Assembly (NCBI RefSeq): GCF_004799325.1
Contig: NZ_SSMD01000008.1
Location: 1 to 64,000 of the forward strand
Direction of reading: 5' to 3'
From: Thalassobius vesicularis
Lineage (GTDB): Bacteria > Pseudomonadota > Alphaproteobacteria > Rhodobacterales > Rhodobacteraceae
Length of the DNA: 64,000 nucleotides
Part shown: in pieces, positions 43,385-51,724 of the stretch
How the letters are laid out: each line of letters begins with the position of its first letter
How positions within the stretch are numbered: the first letter of the stretch is position 1
Program-made: the position numbers and the translations under genes
Notes under the pieces: model-generated
Database searches by the model: none
What the model saw: the letters and a program-made list of their open reading frames with translations, nothing else
What the model was told of the DNA's origin: nothing

Positions 43385-45553
43385 TCACTCCGCAGCCATC
43401 ATCGATGCATCATCACCCGGCAGGTCAGCGGTGAGGAAGGCAGGCAGGTCGACATCCTCGGTCTGGCCGGCGTCGGAAACGGGCTCAGGCGCCCCCCGCC
43501 CTTCCGCACCGTCGAGTGCCGCCGGATCATGACGACGAAGAACCTCCGGCAACCAGCCACTACCCTTCAAGAGGCGCTCGGCTTCGGTCGCCATCTCGCC
43601 CTTCTTCAGGTGATCGAGGAGTTGCGCCGTCCCTTCACCTTTCGCCTCGCGCACGGCCTCGAGGATCCGTGCCTTGGGCACGCGGTTCAGGTAGGTATCG
43701 GCCGTCGGCTGCCAACCCGCCTCGACCATGTCGAGTTCGACCGCCTGTGCGACCAAGTCCGACTGGGTCATCCGCCTGGTCAAACCGCTGGCGGAGATAC
43801 CGGCACCATAAGGGTTCACCTTCTCATGGAGCGCGTTGATCCCGAAGCTGAGGCAATGCGCGAGTAGCGACAGCCGGCTCCCTTGATCAAGGGAGGTCAG
43901 GTAGTCCCAGAGCGCGGCATCGTTGCCGAGCGGCAAGTCGGCCTCCCACCCCGCGTGGCGGTCGTCCACCAGCTTGGCCACCACGCTGTCCTTCAGATCG
44001 CTCGCCTGCGCGGACATGTAGACGTGACGCACGGAAGCCTCGAGGCAGCTGCTGGCCGAACTGGACGTCTGGAAGGTGTCATTGACGAGCTTCAGGAGCA
44101 GCAGCGTCAACGCGACGTCGGGAGAACGCCCGACAGCTTCGCGCAGTGCCAATGTCCGGTGCGCCGTCAGCTCCATGACCAACCGCTCGGGCAAGGGCTT
44201 CAACGCACCATCGTCCTCGTCGTCGGGCATGTTCGCGCCAAGCGCTTGACCAGCAGAGGTGATCACCGTGCCGTGGCCGACACCATCCGTCCTGCTCGCA
44301 GATGAAAGCTTAGCGACCTGCCCGTCTGCCGCCTGTTCACCGCTGTGGACGTCGGCATCTTCCCGAGACTCATCCTCGGGTCGCACAAAGCCCCGATAGA
44401 CTGCAAGCTCGCCATAGCGATCAAGCGTCACGAAAGCCCCTGCCCGCGCGATCTCCTCCGCGTCGAAAATCAGCGGCCGGGCCTCGAGCTTCTCCATCGC
44501 GACTTCCAACTCGCCAAGACGCGCGTCGATCTCTTCGGGGAATTCATCCTGGCCCCCGTATTCCTCTTCGAGCGCTCGGTATTCGGCAAGCAGCTTGGCA
44601 TGGGCCGCACCTTCGTCATCCGTCATCGGCGCCGGGTCTCCGCTAAGCCGCCGCAAGCCGTGGCTGTAGCCATAGGGCAGGTCGAGCGAGACCTCGATCC
44701 ATTTCCAACCTTCGGTCGCGATCGCTTCGGCTTCAGCCTGAAGCTTTTCGCGAACCAGACGATCGAGTAGGGCAGAGTCTTCCAGCCAACCGCCGTCATC
44801 GCCCTGGAAGAGGTCATGCAACATGGTGCCGCCAGCAGCCTCATAGGCATCGACGCCGACAAAGACGGCCCGACGGTCAGAGGCGCGAACAGAGGTTTCC
44901 GTCAGCATCCGCCGGATCTGATACGGCTCCTTGTTCCACGACGACTTGATCGCCTCCCAGACCTGAACCTGACGCTCGTGATCCGGATTGACCGTGAAGG
45001 CCATCAGCTGCTCCAGCGTCATCTCGTCCTCGGCGTAAAGCTCGAGCAGGGCAGGGGCCACGGAGGCGAGTTTCAGGCGCTGTTTGACCACCTGCGGCGT
45101 GACGAAGAAAGCGGCCGCGATCTCTTCATCGCCCTGTCCCTTCTCCCGCAGCGCCACGAAGGCGCGGAACTGATCGAGCGGATGCAAGGCAGCGCGCTGC
45201 AGGTTCTCAGCGAGCGAGTCGTCTTCGGCGAGGATCGTGGACTTGGCATCCCGAACAATGCAGGGAATGGGCGTCGTCTTGGCCAAGCGTTTCTGCTTCA
45301 CCAGGAGCGAGAGTGCTTGGAAGCGCCGGCCGCCAGCGGGGATTTCGAACTTGCCGGTCTCGGATCCGTCATCCGCCAGAACGGGCCGAACGCTCAGGCT
45401 CTGCAGCAACCCGCGGCGGGCGATGTCTTCGGCCAGTTCCTCGACCGAGATGCCGGCCTTGATGCGCCGGACGTTTGACTGGCTCAGCACGAGCGTGTCG
45501 AAGGGAATGTCCCGGGACGGGGACAGGGTGACTTTCTGGGCAGATTTCGCCAT
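43385..45553 (-). CDS. large ParB/RepB-domain DNA-binding protein
   Basis: 722 aa from the ATG at 45553. The N-terminal 200 residues are ParB-like: LSQSNVRRIKAGISVEELAE, GGRRFQALSLL, LAENLQRAALHPLDQFRAF and a helix-turn-helix with EEIAAAFFVTPQVVKQRLKLA. The long C-terminal part, acidic with QDEFPEEIDARLGELE and ending in HLKKGEMATEAERLLKGSGWLPEVLR, is unlike partition ParB, and a true repB lies nearby. Such large ParB-like proteins are standard accessory genes of alphaproteobacterial plasmids, probably in DNA maintenance. It has a GACGG/CCGTC leader. Confidence 0.88.
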   Translation of the reverse strand: MAKSAQKVTLSPSRDIPFDTLVLSQSNVRRIKAGISVEELAEDIARRGLLQSLSVRPVLADDGSETGKFEIPAGGRRFQALSLLVKQKRLAKTTPIPCIVRDAKSTILAEDDSLAENLQRAALHPLDQFRAFVALREKGQGDEEIAAAFFVTPQVVKQRLKLASVAPALLELYAEDEMTLEQLMAFTVNPDHERQVQVWEAIKSSWNKEPYQIRRMLTETSVRASDRRAVFVGVDAYEAAGGTMLHDLFQGDDGGWLEDSALLDRLVREKLQAEAEAIATEGWKWIEVSLDLPYGYSHGLRRLSGDPAPMTDDEGAAHAKLLAEYRALEEEYGGQDEFPEEIDARLGELEVAMEKLEARPLIFDAEEIARAGAFVTLDRYGELAVYRGFVRPEDESREDADVHSGEQAADGQVAKLSSASRTDGVGHGTVITSAGQALGANMPDDEDDGALKPLPERLVMELTAHRTLALREAVGRSPDVALTLLLLKLVNDTFQTSSSASSCLEASVRHVYMSAQASDLKDSVVAKLVDDRHAGWEADLPLGNDAALWDYLTSLDQGSRLSLLAHCLSFGINALHEKVNPYGAGISASGLTRRMTQSDLVAQAVELDMVEAGWQPTADTYLNRVPKARILEAVREAKGEGTAQLLDHLKKGEMATEAERLLKGSGWLPEVLRRHDPAALDGAEGRGAPEPVSDAGQTEDVDLPAFLTADLPGDDASMMAAE

Positions 45554-45567
45554 CAGATCTTCTCCGC

Positions 45568-45608
45568 GACGGGCGCCGGAAGCCACTCTCCCGATCTCAC
45601 TTCCCGTC
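45568..45608 (-). promoter_or_regulatory. structured 5' leader of the ParB-like gene
   Basis: Outer arms GACGGG (45568-45573) and CCCGTC (45603-45608). The inner hairpin on the minus strand is CGGGAG/CTTCCG, where a G-T wobble replaces the G-C pair of the DUF932 leader, a base change that keeps the fold. A GGAGA ribosome-binding site follows. Confidence 0.65.
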
Positions 45609-45640
45609 ACCCCTTTCACAGCCCATCTCTACCTCTCGAC

Positions 45641-45660
45641 ATGTCCACCGCGGTGGACAT
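45641..45660. promoter_or_regulatory. parS-like palindrome at the repC end
   Basis: A perfect 20-base palindrome whose 16-base core GTCCACCGCGGTGGAC matches the repABC parS form GTTnnCnGCnGnnAAC except for symmetric changes at positions 3 and 14. It overlaps the last base of the repC stop. The core recurs exactly at 46092-46107. Confidence 0.65.
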
Positions 45661-46715
45661 CACGCAGTTGCTGCCCCAGAACGAGAAAGCCTCTCCAACA
45701 ACAGTGATGGGTTGAAGTCAGTTTCTCTGCGACCGAGCGTGATGCTGTGGAAATACGCTCCAAAGTCTCGGATGCGATTGCTCATCTGGAGAATTATGAA
45801 GATGGCGCATGATGCTTTTTGAGAGCCTATCTTCTTAGCAGCCTTTTCGAAGGTGCTTTCGTGGATTCCCATCATTGGAGCGAGCGTTCTCGCGTGGCTT
45901 TCGACATCGTGCCAGTTGCTAAGTGAGTTCGTTGCGAAAGATGTAGCCTGGTCACAAACGGTTGTGAGCGTTTGCAGGGGAGGTGTTTGGCTGTTGGTCC
46001 CGCTTTCTAAATCTTTTTGTTCTTTTTTAGACTTAGAATGGTGGCGGACAGTTTGCCCGTCATTGGCGGGCAGTTTCATTGTTTCTGGTGCGTCCACCGC
46101 GGTGGACATCTGTTTGCATTGAGCCTCCAGTTCGCCGAGCAAAGTACGATACTCCGCGATCGAGAGCTTCCTCCGAAGAACTCGGCGTACCTGATGAGTG
46201 AGTTCGTTCTCGGGGTCAGCTTCGTCGATCTGAGCAAGTTTGGTTAGGATTTGCTTTCGCAAAAACACGCGATCCCGACGAGCGTTTTCCATCGCTTGGG
46301 CTGTCGCAAGTAGTTCGCCGGCACGCGCGAGCAACGGAGCCAGCGACAACCCATAGCTAATGGACTGACCTTCGGAGGACTTCACTCGGTATCTCTTGCG
46401 ATTTGGGCTGTCGTGGCGCTTCATGAAACCGAGTTCAACAAAGCGATCGATGTGCCTACGGAGGGTTCGTTCATCGATCCCGCCAACTCGACGGCAGATT
46501 TCGTTGTTGGAAGCGAAGACTGTGTCTCCATGCCCAGGCTTGAGAAAGCTCAGCATCGCTTGGAGCGTTTGAACATGTCCTGGACGGAGACCGAACAGGC
46601 TGCGAGTATCTCTGAGCGCGCGGAAGACTGCCCAGATGTCGGTTTCAGGTGTTGACGTGGCGGGGGTGCCCTTGCCGACGCCAAAGGTCTGAACGGAAAG
46701 CTTTGTGAATGCCAT
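45660..46715 (-). CDS. repC: RepC replication initiator
   Basis: 351 aa from the ATG at 46715, somewhat shorter than the usual 400. N-terminal winged helices: LFGLRPGHVQTLQAMLSFLKP, FASNNEICRRVGGIDERTLRRH, ELGFMKRHDSPNRKRYRV. The C-terminal half, with MMGIHESTFEKAAKKIGSQKA, is the RepC tail. RepC starts replication at an origin that lies within its own gene in repABC plasmids. It is last in the repABC order and its translation should be limited by the ctRNA upstream. Confidence 0.93.
   Translation of the reverse strand: MAFTKLSVQTFGVGKGTPATSTPETDIWAVFRALRDTRSLFGLRPGHVQTLQAMLSFLKPGHGDTVFASNNEICRRVGGIDERTLRRHIDRFVELGFMKRHDSPNRKRYRVKSSEGQSISYGLSLAPLLARAGELLATAQAMENARRDRVFLRKQILTKLAQIDEADPENELTHQVRRVLRRKLSIAEYRTLLGELEAQCKQMSTAVDAPETMKLPANDGQTVRHHSKSKKEQKDLESGTNSQTPPLQTLTTVCDQATSFATNSLSNWHDVESHARTLAPMMGIHESTFEKAAKKIGSQKASCAIFIILQMSNRIRDFGAYFHSITLGRRETDFNPSLLLERLSRSGAATA
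46092..46107. promoter_or_regulatory. second parS-like palindrome, inside repC
   Basis: GTCCACCGCGGTGGAC, an exact copy of the core at 45643-45658, within the repC coding sequence. A less perfect relative (GTCCACCGAATCGGTGAC) is at 46798-46815 between repB and repC. Several ParB-binding sites within one repABC module are normal. Confidence 0.6.
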
Positions 46716-46797
46716 GTTTGTTGAACGACGACCGTTGCGGCCCACAACTTCCCCGGCTCTTCCCGCTGTTTTTGGCGAGAAAAGGCAACAAAAAGAC

Positions 46798-46815
46798 GTC
46801 CACCGAATCGGTGAC
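46798..46815. promoter_or_regulatory. imperfect parS-like repeat, repB-repC gap
   Basis: GTCCACCG-AA-TCGGTGAC: half-sites related to the two perfect palindromes with one break in symmetry. It lies directly before the predicted ctRNA promoter, so bound RepB could affect ctRNA transcription. Confidence 0.35.
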
Positions 46816-46852
46816 TCTTGACCGGTATGTCGGAGATTGCTACATCACAGGT

Positions 46853-46905
46853 GCTAATCAGATGATGAGGGCTCTCCGGGGGAAACCTTGGGGGGCTCTT
46901 TTCTT
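46853..46905 (+). ncRNA. incA: predicted repABC counter-transcribed RNA (ctRNA)
   Basis: On the strand opposite repABC, a promoter-like pair TTGACC (46818-46823) and TACATC (46841-46846) is 17 bases apart and points to a terminator at 46872-46908. The transcript would be about 50-60 nt, the usual size of ctRNAs that base-pair with the repC leader and set copy number. All known repABC operons carry such an RNA in this gap. The start point is estimated, not observed. Confidence 0.6.
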
Positions 46906-46908
46906 TTT
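46872..46908 (+). terminator. intrinsic terminator of the ctRNA
   Basis: A ten-pair stem (46872-46881 with 46886-46895, several G-T wobbles) is capped by a GAAA loop and followed by CTCTTTTCTTTTT. This is the clearest intrinsic terminator in the window and runs on the plus strand, against the rep genes, as expected for the ctRNA. Confidence 0.7.
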
Positions 46909-46955
46909 GGTCTTCGCCTTTCTCCTCTGCTCGTGTTTTTGGTTATGACCGGGGA

Positions 46956-47924
46956 TCAGCTCCCCGAGCCTCTCTCATTCTGCCATTGTTCAAAAAGCTG
47001 TCGCAGCGTGGTTTCCGCGCGCTCTTCGAGCCATTGGCCGAATTCCGGGTTGTCTTTGCGGGTGATCTTGATAGCGATCGACTTGCCATCGACTGAAAGT
47101 GTGCCGACAGGGCTACCACTATTGTCCTTTACCACGGTCGTTTGGCCACGGGCGCTTTGGTCGGCTGCGCCACGCGCCTTGCTGGAGCAAGCAACATAGA
47201 CGGCTTGAAACTTGTCCGAGCTTGGAGTGGTGTCAGGCAGAGAGGCAAGTGTCTCACGCGCAATGTCGACAAGCGGAACCTTCTCTGAAAGTGCAGCAAG
47301 ATCACCCCATTGGCGTCGACCTACGCCATGAGCCGGGCCGATAAGCCGGACAAGTTCGTCAGGCAGCTGCTCGATGACTACACGATGGTTCGACACACCT
47401 TGCCGGGTGAGGCCTAGGGCGTCCTGAATGACGCCAGGCTTGTAACCGGCCTCCTGCATCTCTTTGATAAAAATAGATTTTTCAATGAAGGACGGATCCA
47501 GCCGCAGGTTGTTTTCCTGACCTTGCGCGATCAGAGAAGCATCATCATCGAGCGTTCGAACGATCGCTTTGACGGTTCCACCAACTCTTCGAATGGCTGC
47601 AAGTCTGCGACGCCCGTAGATGATGCGGTATCGATCCGGTTGGTCAGAGGGGCGAACCATGATCGGCACTTGCTGACCATGCTTGCGAATGCTTTCGGCG
47701 AGATCTTCAATGCTACTATCTTCCAGGATCAGGCGATCCCGGAGGCCATCCATATCGATCCGGTTGGGTTCGATATCTCGGATTGAGTTGGCAGTGATTT
47801 CCCGGAGAGAGTCCCGCAATCCGCCAACCGAGCCAGGTAGCTTCGAGGATTTGACCGGGGCAGGGGAGGGGGCTGCCGACTCTTTCTCGTCTTTCGGTGG
47901 CTGGTTGAAGATATTTCGAGCCAT
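46956..47924 (-). CDS. repB: RepB partition protein
   Basis: 322 aa from the ATG at 47924. ParB domain: LILEDSSIEDLAESIRKHGQ, QVPIMVRP, YRIIYGRRRLAAIRR, AQGQENNLRLDPSFIE and the helix-turn-helix GYKPGVIQDALGLTRQGVSN. RepB binds parS and segregates the plasmid with RepA. Its ATG shares one base with the repA stop. Confidence 0.95.
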   Translation of the reverse strand: MARNIFNQPPKDEKESAAPSPAPVKSSKLPGSVGGLRDSLREITANSIRDIEPNRIDMDGLRDRLILEDSSIEDLAESIRKHGQQVPIMVRPSDQPDRYRIIYGRRRLAAIRRVGGTVKAIVRTLDDDASLIAQGQENNLRLDPSFIEKSIFIKEMQEAGYKPGVIQDALGLTRQGVSNHRVVIEQLPDELVRLIGPAHGVGRRQWGDLAALSEKVPLVDIARETLASLPDTTPSSDKFQAVYVACSSKARGAADQSARGQTTVVKDNSGSPVGTLSVDGKSIAIKITRKDNPEFGQWLEERAETTLRQLFEQWQNERGSGS

Positions 47925-49123
47925 CAGCGGCGCCCCCATGCCATTTGGATTGTCTGCTCCAGCTCATCGGCAACGCTGTTCACGCTGGTCAAAGCCCGAT
48001 CAATGGTCTTCCGAATGAGCTGGCTCGGGTCTACCTCATAGATGGTTTGCTGAGTCATGCCGGCGTCAGAAATGGCTGTCGACTTCAGCATCGGTTCAGT
48101 CATGACTTGGCCCGCAAGGATTGAACGTAGGTACCCGGCCATTTGCGTTTGTGGTCCGTCCGACGGCTCGTAGCGTGTGATCAGGAACTTTACGAAGTCC
48201 CAAGTGACATGTCGTCCAATCGCCTCTTCGACGGCTTTGACCGTTTCCGAAGCGAGTTTGAGGAACTGGCTCATCGAAGCGATGTCGAGCATGCCGGGGA
48301 CGACCGTCACAAGTAAGCCCGTGGACGCTGCCAATGCTGTCAATGTCAGGAAGCCCAACTGCGGAGGGCAATCGATCAGCACGATGTCATAGTCTGAGTC
48401 GACTTCCTCTAGCGCCAGAGCAAGACGCTCTGCAAAAATCGGCTGAACCCTGCGCGCAAGGGCATTCGCTGTCTCGGTTTCGTACTCGGACAACATCAAG
48501 CCAGCCGGGACCATGTCGAGCTTGTGGAAGTATGTTTTCTGGATGACCTCCGAGAGCGGAACCTGATCATCGTATCTCAATGCGTCGTAGATTGTGCCGC
48601 CTTCGGCGAATTCGAGCTCAGGCCGGAAGCCGAAAAATGTCGTCAAACTGGCCTGCGGGTCGAGGTCCAGCACAAGCACGCGGTAGCCACGCAGGGCATA
48701 CCTGTGTGCCAAATGGATTGTCGCTGTTGTCTTCGAGCTGCCGCCTTTGAAATTCACGACCGAAATGACCTGAAGACGGTCACCGTCTCGGCGGCCAGGT
48801 CTGTACGCGTCAGCATTTTTGCCTGTCCGCGCCAAAATGTTGCGGAGGTCGTCAACTTCTTCGGCCGTGTAGAACCTATGACCGCGACCGTCAGTGTGAA
48901 CTTCTGGGAAGCTGCCATCTTTGTGGCGGTTGCGCAGGTTCGACGTACTAACGCGCAGCAACTCGGCGACCTCGGTCGAGCTGAAGCGGCGCAAGGACTT
49001 GCGTTCTTCTGGCTCGAACGCAACTTTCATCTGCCGGTCAAGCGACTCAGCAAGACTGTCTGCAAATGCTCCGATGTCGGAAGAGCCTATGCCTTGCGCG
49101 TAGCCCGTATTTCGATCATCCAT
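47924..49123 (-). CDS. repA: RepA partition ATPase
   Basis: 399 aa from the ATG at 49123, with GAGAGGCGG upstream. An N-terminal MerR-like helix-turn-helix (FSSTEVAELLRVSTSNLRNR) for autorepression precedes the deviant Walker A VNFKGGSSKTTATIHLA near residue 130, VLVLDLDPQASLT and IVLIDCPPQLG. This is the ParA-type ATPase of repABC that moves plasmids and represses the operon with RepB. Confidence 0.96.
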   Translation of the reverse strand: MDDRNTGYAQGIGSSDIGAFADSLAESLDRQMKVAFEPEERKSLRRFSSTEVAELLRVSTSNLRNRHKDGSFPEVHTDGRGHRFYTAEEVDDLRNILARTGKNADAYRPGRRDGDRLQVISVVNFKGGSSKTTATIHLAHRYALRGYRVLVLDLDPQASLTTFFGFRPELEFAEGGTIYDALRYDDQVPLSEVIQKTYFHKLDMVPAGLMLSEYETETANALARRVQPIFAERLALALEEVDSDYDIVLIDCPPQLGFLTLTALAASTGLLVTVVPGMLDIASMSQFLKLASETVKAVEEAIGRHVTWDFVKFLITRYEPSDGPQTQMAGYLRSILAGQVMTEPMLKSTAISDAGMTQQTIYEVDPSQLIRKTIDRALTSVNSVADELEQTIQMAWGRR

Positions 49124-49164
49124 GTTCTGCCGCCTCTCATGGCCTTTGCTAAGGCTCTTTGTCG

Positions 49165-49207
49165 TTCTGACGGTCGAAGCCACGTCTGACGCGTTTTGCC
49201 GTCAGAA
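49165..49207. promoter_or_regulatory. TCTGACG repeats upstream of repA
   Basis: TTCTGACGG (49165-49173), TCTGACG (49185-49191) and CCGTCAGAA (49199-49207) form direct and inverted copies 40-85 bases before the repA start. The last two make a 7-base dyad with 8 bases between. This is where the RepA/RepB operator of a repABC operon is expected. The rest of 49124-49489 holds the DnaA box and no gene. Confidence 0.55.
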
Positions 49208-49263
49208 TGGAGATGCCACGAACATCTGAGTCCGGCAAGAAGAATCTAGATGTAGTGGAAAAG

Positions 49264-49272
49264 TTATCCACA
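49264..49272 (+). promoter_or_regulatory. DnaA box
   Basis: TTATCCACA, a perfect match to the DnaA-binding consensus, about 140 bases upstream of repA. A single box may serve transcription or replication control; the repABC origin itself is usually within repC. Confidence 0.5.
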
Positions 49273-49489
49273 GCACCAATTTGGTCGCGCGGGGCTTACG
49301 CTAGATAACGCATTGATTAACAACGATAAAAACCGTGTCTGGCGAAGCTGACACCCTTCGAGATATTTTCTGCTCGCGCGAACTAACCCCAAGGCATTGT
49401 TGGATATTTACGTGGTTTTCGTCCAATTGAGGCGATGATTCTGGAAGAATTGGGCCGAGCGAACAGGGTGGTTTGCCGACCATTAGCGC

Positions 49490-50371
49490 CTACAAAAGGC
49501 CGAGGCGCTCTGCACGCTCCAGCAGCATTCTGACTGAGGAAGGCTGCCAGCTGGTTCGACCGCGAGGGGTGCGCTCACGCATGGATTCGAGTCGGTCGCA
49601 GATTGCCTGCAAGGTGATCTCGGGGTCAGCACCTTTGATTGCGGCGACAATCGCAGGCAGGCGATCGTCGGTTTCGCGACGTCCAGCGCGTCCAAGCACT
49701 TCAGCGGGCAGGAATCCGTCCCCCACGTATGCCTTCACGGCGCGGAGCAAACGGCTTTGGGTCCAGTGGCGGTCGTGGGGCAGGGGAGCATTGATGATAC
49801 GCAGCACGTCTTCCCAGGCCATATCCGGCCGCAGGCGGCGTACATGGGGCACCCAATCCTGCGCTGTCTCGTGCAAGCGGTCCATGTAGCCGTCCTGTCG
49901 TGCCAACCGCACCTTGCGCAGCGCTTCAGGGTCCTTGGCGCGAAGACCTGGGTTGCCGCCGACGCGGCCCTTTGAGCGTGCCGAGGCAAGTCCGGCTTTG
50001 GTACGCTCGCGGATCAGAGCGCGTTCGAACTCAGCCGCAGCGCCCAGAACCTGCAACGTGAACTTGCCCTGGGGCGAGGCAGTGTCAATCGGGTCCTGGA
50101 GCGAGCGGAAGAACGCCCCCTTGCCCTCCAGTCTTTCGATCACCTCAAGCAAGTGCGACAAAGACCGCGCAAGCCGGTCGATCCGCACGACAACCAGCGT
50201 GTCGCCCTTGCCAATCCGCTCCAGCACACGTGCAAGCACGGGCCGCGCGCGATTGCCGCCCGAGGCGTGCTCTTCAAAGATCTCGGCGCATCCCGCAGAC
50301 TGCAGTGCCTCAGACTGGGGGAGGGGGGTCTGATCCTCGGTGGAGACGCGCGCATAGCCAATCAGGGGCAT
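49490..50371 (-). CDS. serine recombinase (resolvase/invertase family)
   Basis: 293 aa from the ATG at 50371. IGYARVSTEDQ with the catalytic Ser begins it, then EIFEEHASGGNRARP, VVRIDRLARSL and AAEFERALIRERTKAGLASARSKGRVGG, the Tn3-resolvase catalytic domain. About 130 residues follow in place of a simple helix-turn-helix, with DMAWEDVLRIINAP and WQPSSVRMLLERA, resembling the Recombinase-type DNA-binding extension. It may resolve plasmid multimers. A possible crossover site lies directly upstream. Confidence 0.9.
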   Translation of the reverse strand: MPLIGYARVSTEDQTPLPQSEALQSAGCAEIFEEHASGGNRARPVLARVLERIGKGDTLVVVRIDRLARSLSHLLEVIERLEGKGAFFRSLQDPIDTASPQGKFTLQVLGAAAEFERALIRERTKAGLASARSKGRVGGNPGLRAKDPEALRKVRLARQDGYMDRLHETAQDWVPHVRRLRPDMAWEDVLRIINAPLPHDRHWTQSRLLRAVKAYVGDGFLPAEVLGRAGRRETDDRLPAIVAAIKGADPEITLQAICDRLESMRERTPRGRTSWQPSSVRMLLERAERLGLL

Positions 50372-50381
50372 GAAACCGGGC

Positions 50382-50412
50382 CGTTTGCAATTTAATATAT
50401 CGCCAATAAACG
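50382..50412. promoter_or_regulatory. candidate res crossover site
   Basis: CGTTT (50382-50386) and AAACG (50408-50412) bound a 31-base AT-rich core; further half-sites CGTTT (50415) and AAACG (50422) follow. This size and symmetry match resolvase subsite I, and the position, 10 bases before the recombinase start, is usual. No T-A-nicking dinucleotide can be assigned. Confidence 0.4.
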
Positions 50413-50569
50413 ACCGTTTGTAAACGAATGCAAGTGGGTGTTCTCTCGTCGTGCTGGCGTACAATCCCTGGTTTCCTTGCGCTGAGCGCGATCTGAGAGG
50501 TTCCGCCGGCAGTCGCGTGCGCGTACTATATAAAGGGCGCAGGCAGCGACCACAAAAATGCTTGGGTAA

Positions 50570-50595
50570 TGTGCAAAAGATCATTATTTTGCACA
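50570..50595. promoter_or_regulatory. perfect operator-like dyad abutting a start codon
   Basis: TGTGCAAAA (50570-50578) and TTTTGCACA (50587-50595) are exact 9-base arms around 8 bases, ending one base before the ATG at 50597. No ribosome-binding site fits between, so the message may be leaderless or the protein may bind here to control itself. A TATATAAAG element lies about 35 bases upstream. Confidence 0.6.
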
Positions 50596-50596
50596 T

Positions 50597-51667
50597 ATGA
50601 CGACGCAAGCCTCTACTTTAAATAATGATTACGACAACCCCCTCATCACTATTGAGGAGGATGAAGAGGCTCACGAAGACGATCTCTGGTTCCTGCCTGG
50701 GCCACTCGAAGAAGAACCGGATGATTTGCCTCCCGGACCGCGTGCGGAACCGCCCGACACCGCTGTCGTCCATGACTGGGCAAAGGCAGAGGGGCTTCAC
50801 GCTGCGCGGCTGGCACGCGTGGCTGGACGCCTGGGTGCTCTGGATGACCGGCTGCTGCGCGGCCCGGAAGGCTGGCCGCATCGCCTCGCTCTTATCGAGG
50901 CGGCGGATCTTAGCTGGTTCACAGGGGACCGGGTGAGTTCTGATCGTCTGGCGCTCTGGATATCGATGCGGCTCTCGGGCGCACAGGATGACCCACATGC
51001 CCTGGCAAGAGTTGGGTGGGCTGTTCGGCGGCTTATAGGAGGTCCAGGACCGGAGGCTGACTTGGCCGCCTTCCTGGATCGCCGCGATCCAGAGAACATT
51101 GAAGACAGCGATGAGCGTTTCGAAGATCGGGCAGGCGGATGGCTGGACGTAATGGCAGCCGCAGCCGATCTCCACCCGATCACGCGAGCTTGCATGGGCT
51201 TTCATCTCTGGAGCCTGGCCGGCCTCGGACAGCACGGTGACCAAATCGAAGCCGCAGTCACGGCCGCGCGGATCGCGGCCAGCGAGGGCAAGGGAGCAGT
51301 GTTTGCACCTCTGGCCATGGGTGGGGCAGGGGGGCTGCGCGCTGGCGGCCCACCCGCTGACCGTTTGGCGCGCTGGCTTGACGGGATGGAGACCGCATGT
51401 CTGACCGCGATGCGGCACCTCGACGATATTGAAGCGTGGTCAGTTCGGGCGGAAGCCGAGATGACCTCACTTTCGGGCAAGACCCCGCGCGCCTTGCGCG
51501 CTGTGCTGACCGAATGGCCCCTTGTCTCTGCCCCGATGGGTGAGGTCCTGACCAACGCTAGCCGCGCCGCGGTCCAGCGCAACCTCACCTGGATGGAAGC
51601 GCGAGGCCTGATCCGCGAGGTGACCGGCCAGGGGCGATTCAGGTTATGGGCAGCGGCACGATCTTGA
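50597..51667 (+). CDS. RHE_PE00001/DUF1612-type HTH protein
   Basis: 356 aa. Acidic N-terminus, a helical central region with LHAARLARVAGRLGALDDRLL and WLDVMAAAADLHPITRACMGFHLW, and a C-terminal winged helix VLTEWPLVSAPMGEVLTNASR, then AVQRNLTWMEARGLIREVTGQGRFR. This is the pattern of RHE_PE00001 (DUF1612) proteins found on rhizobial and roseobacter plasmids close to repABC. It may be a plasmid regulator, and the dyad at its start may be its site. Assigned from memory of the family. Confidence 0.75.
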   Translation: MTTQASTLNNDYDNPLITIEEDEEAHEDDLWFLPGPLEEEPDDLPPGPRAEPPDTAVVHDWAKAEGLHAARLARVAGRLGALDDRLLRGPEGWPHRLALIEAADLSWFTGDRVSSDRLALWISMRLSGAQDDPHALARVGWAVRRLIGGPGPEADLAAFLDRRDPENIEDSDERFEDRAGGWLDVMAAAADLHPITRACMGFHLWSLAGLGQHGDQIEAAVTAARIAASEGKGAVFAPLAMGGAGGLRAGGPPADRLARWLDGMETACLTAMRHLDDIEAWSVRAEAEMTSLSGKTPRALRAVLTEWPLVSAPMGEVLTNASRAAVQRNLTWMEARGLIREVTGQGRFRLWAAARS

Positions 51668-51724
51668 AACTTACGGTTCAATGCGTGAAAGCTTCAAGAG
51701 TTCGGGAAGTTCATGTCATCGTTT

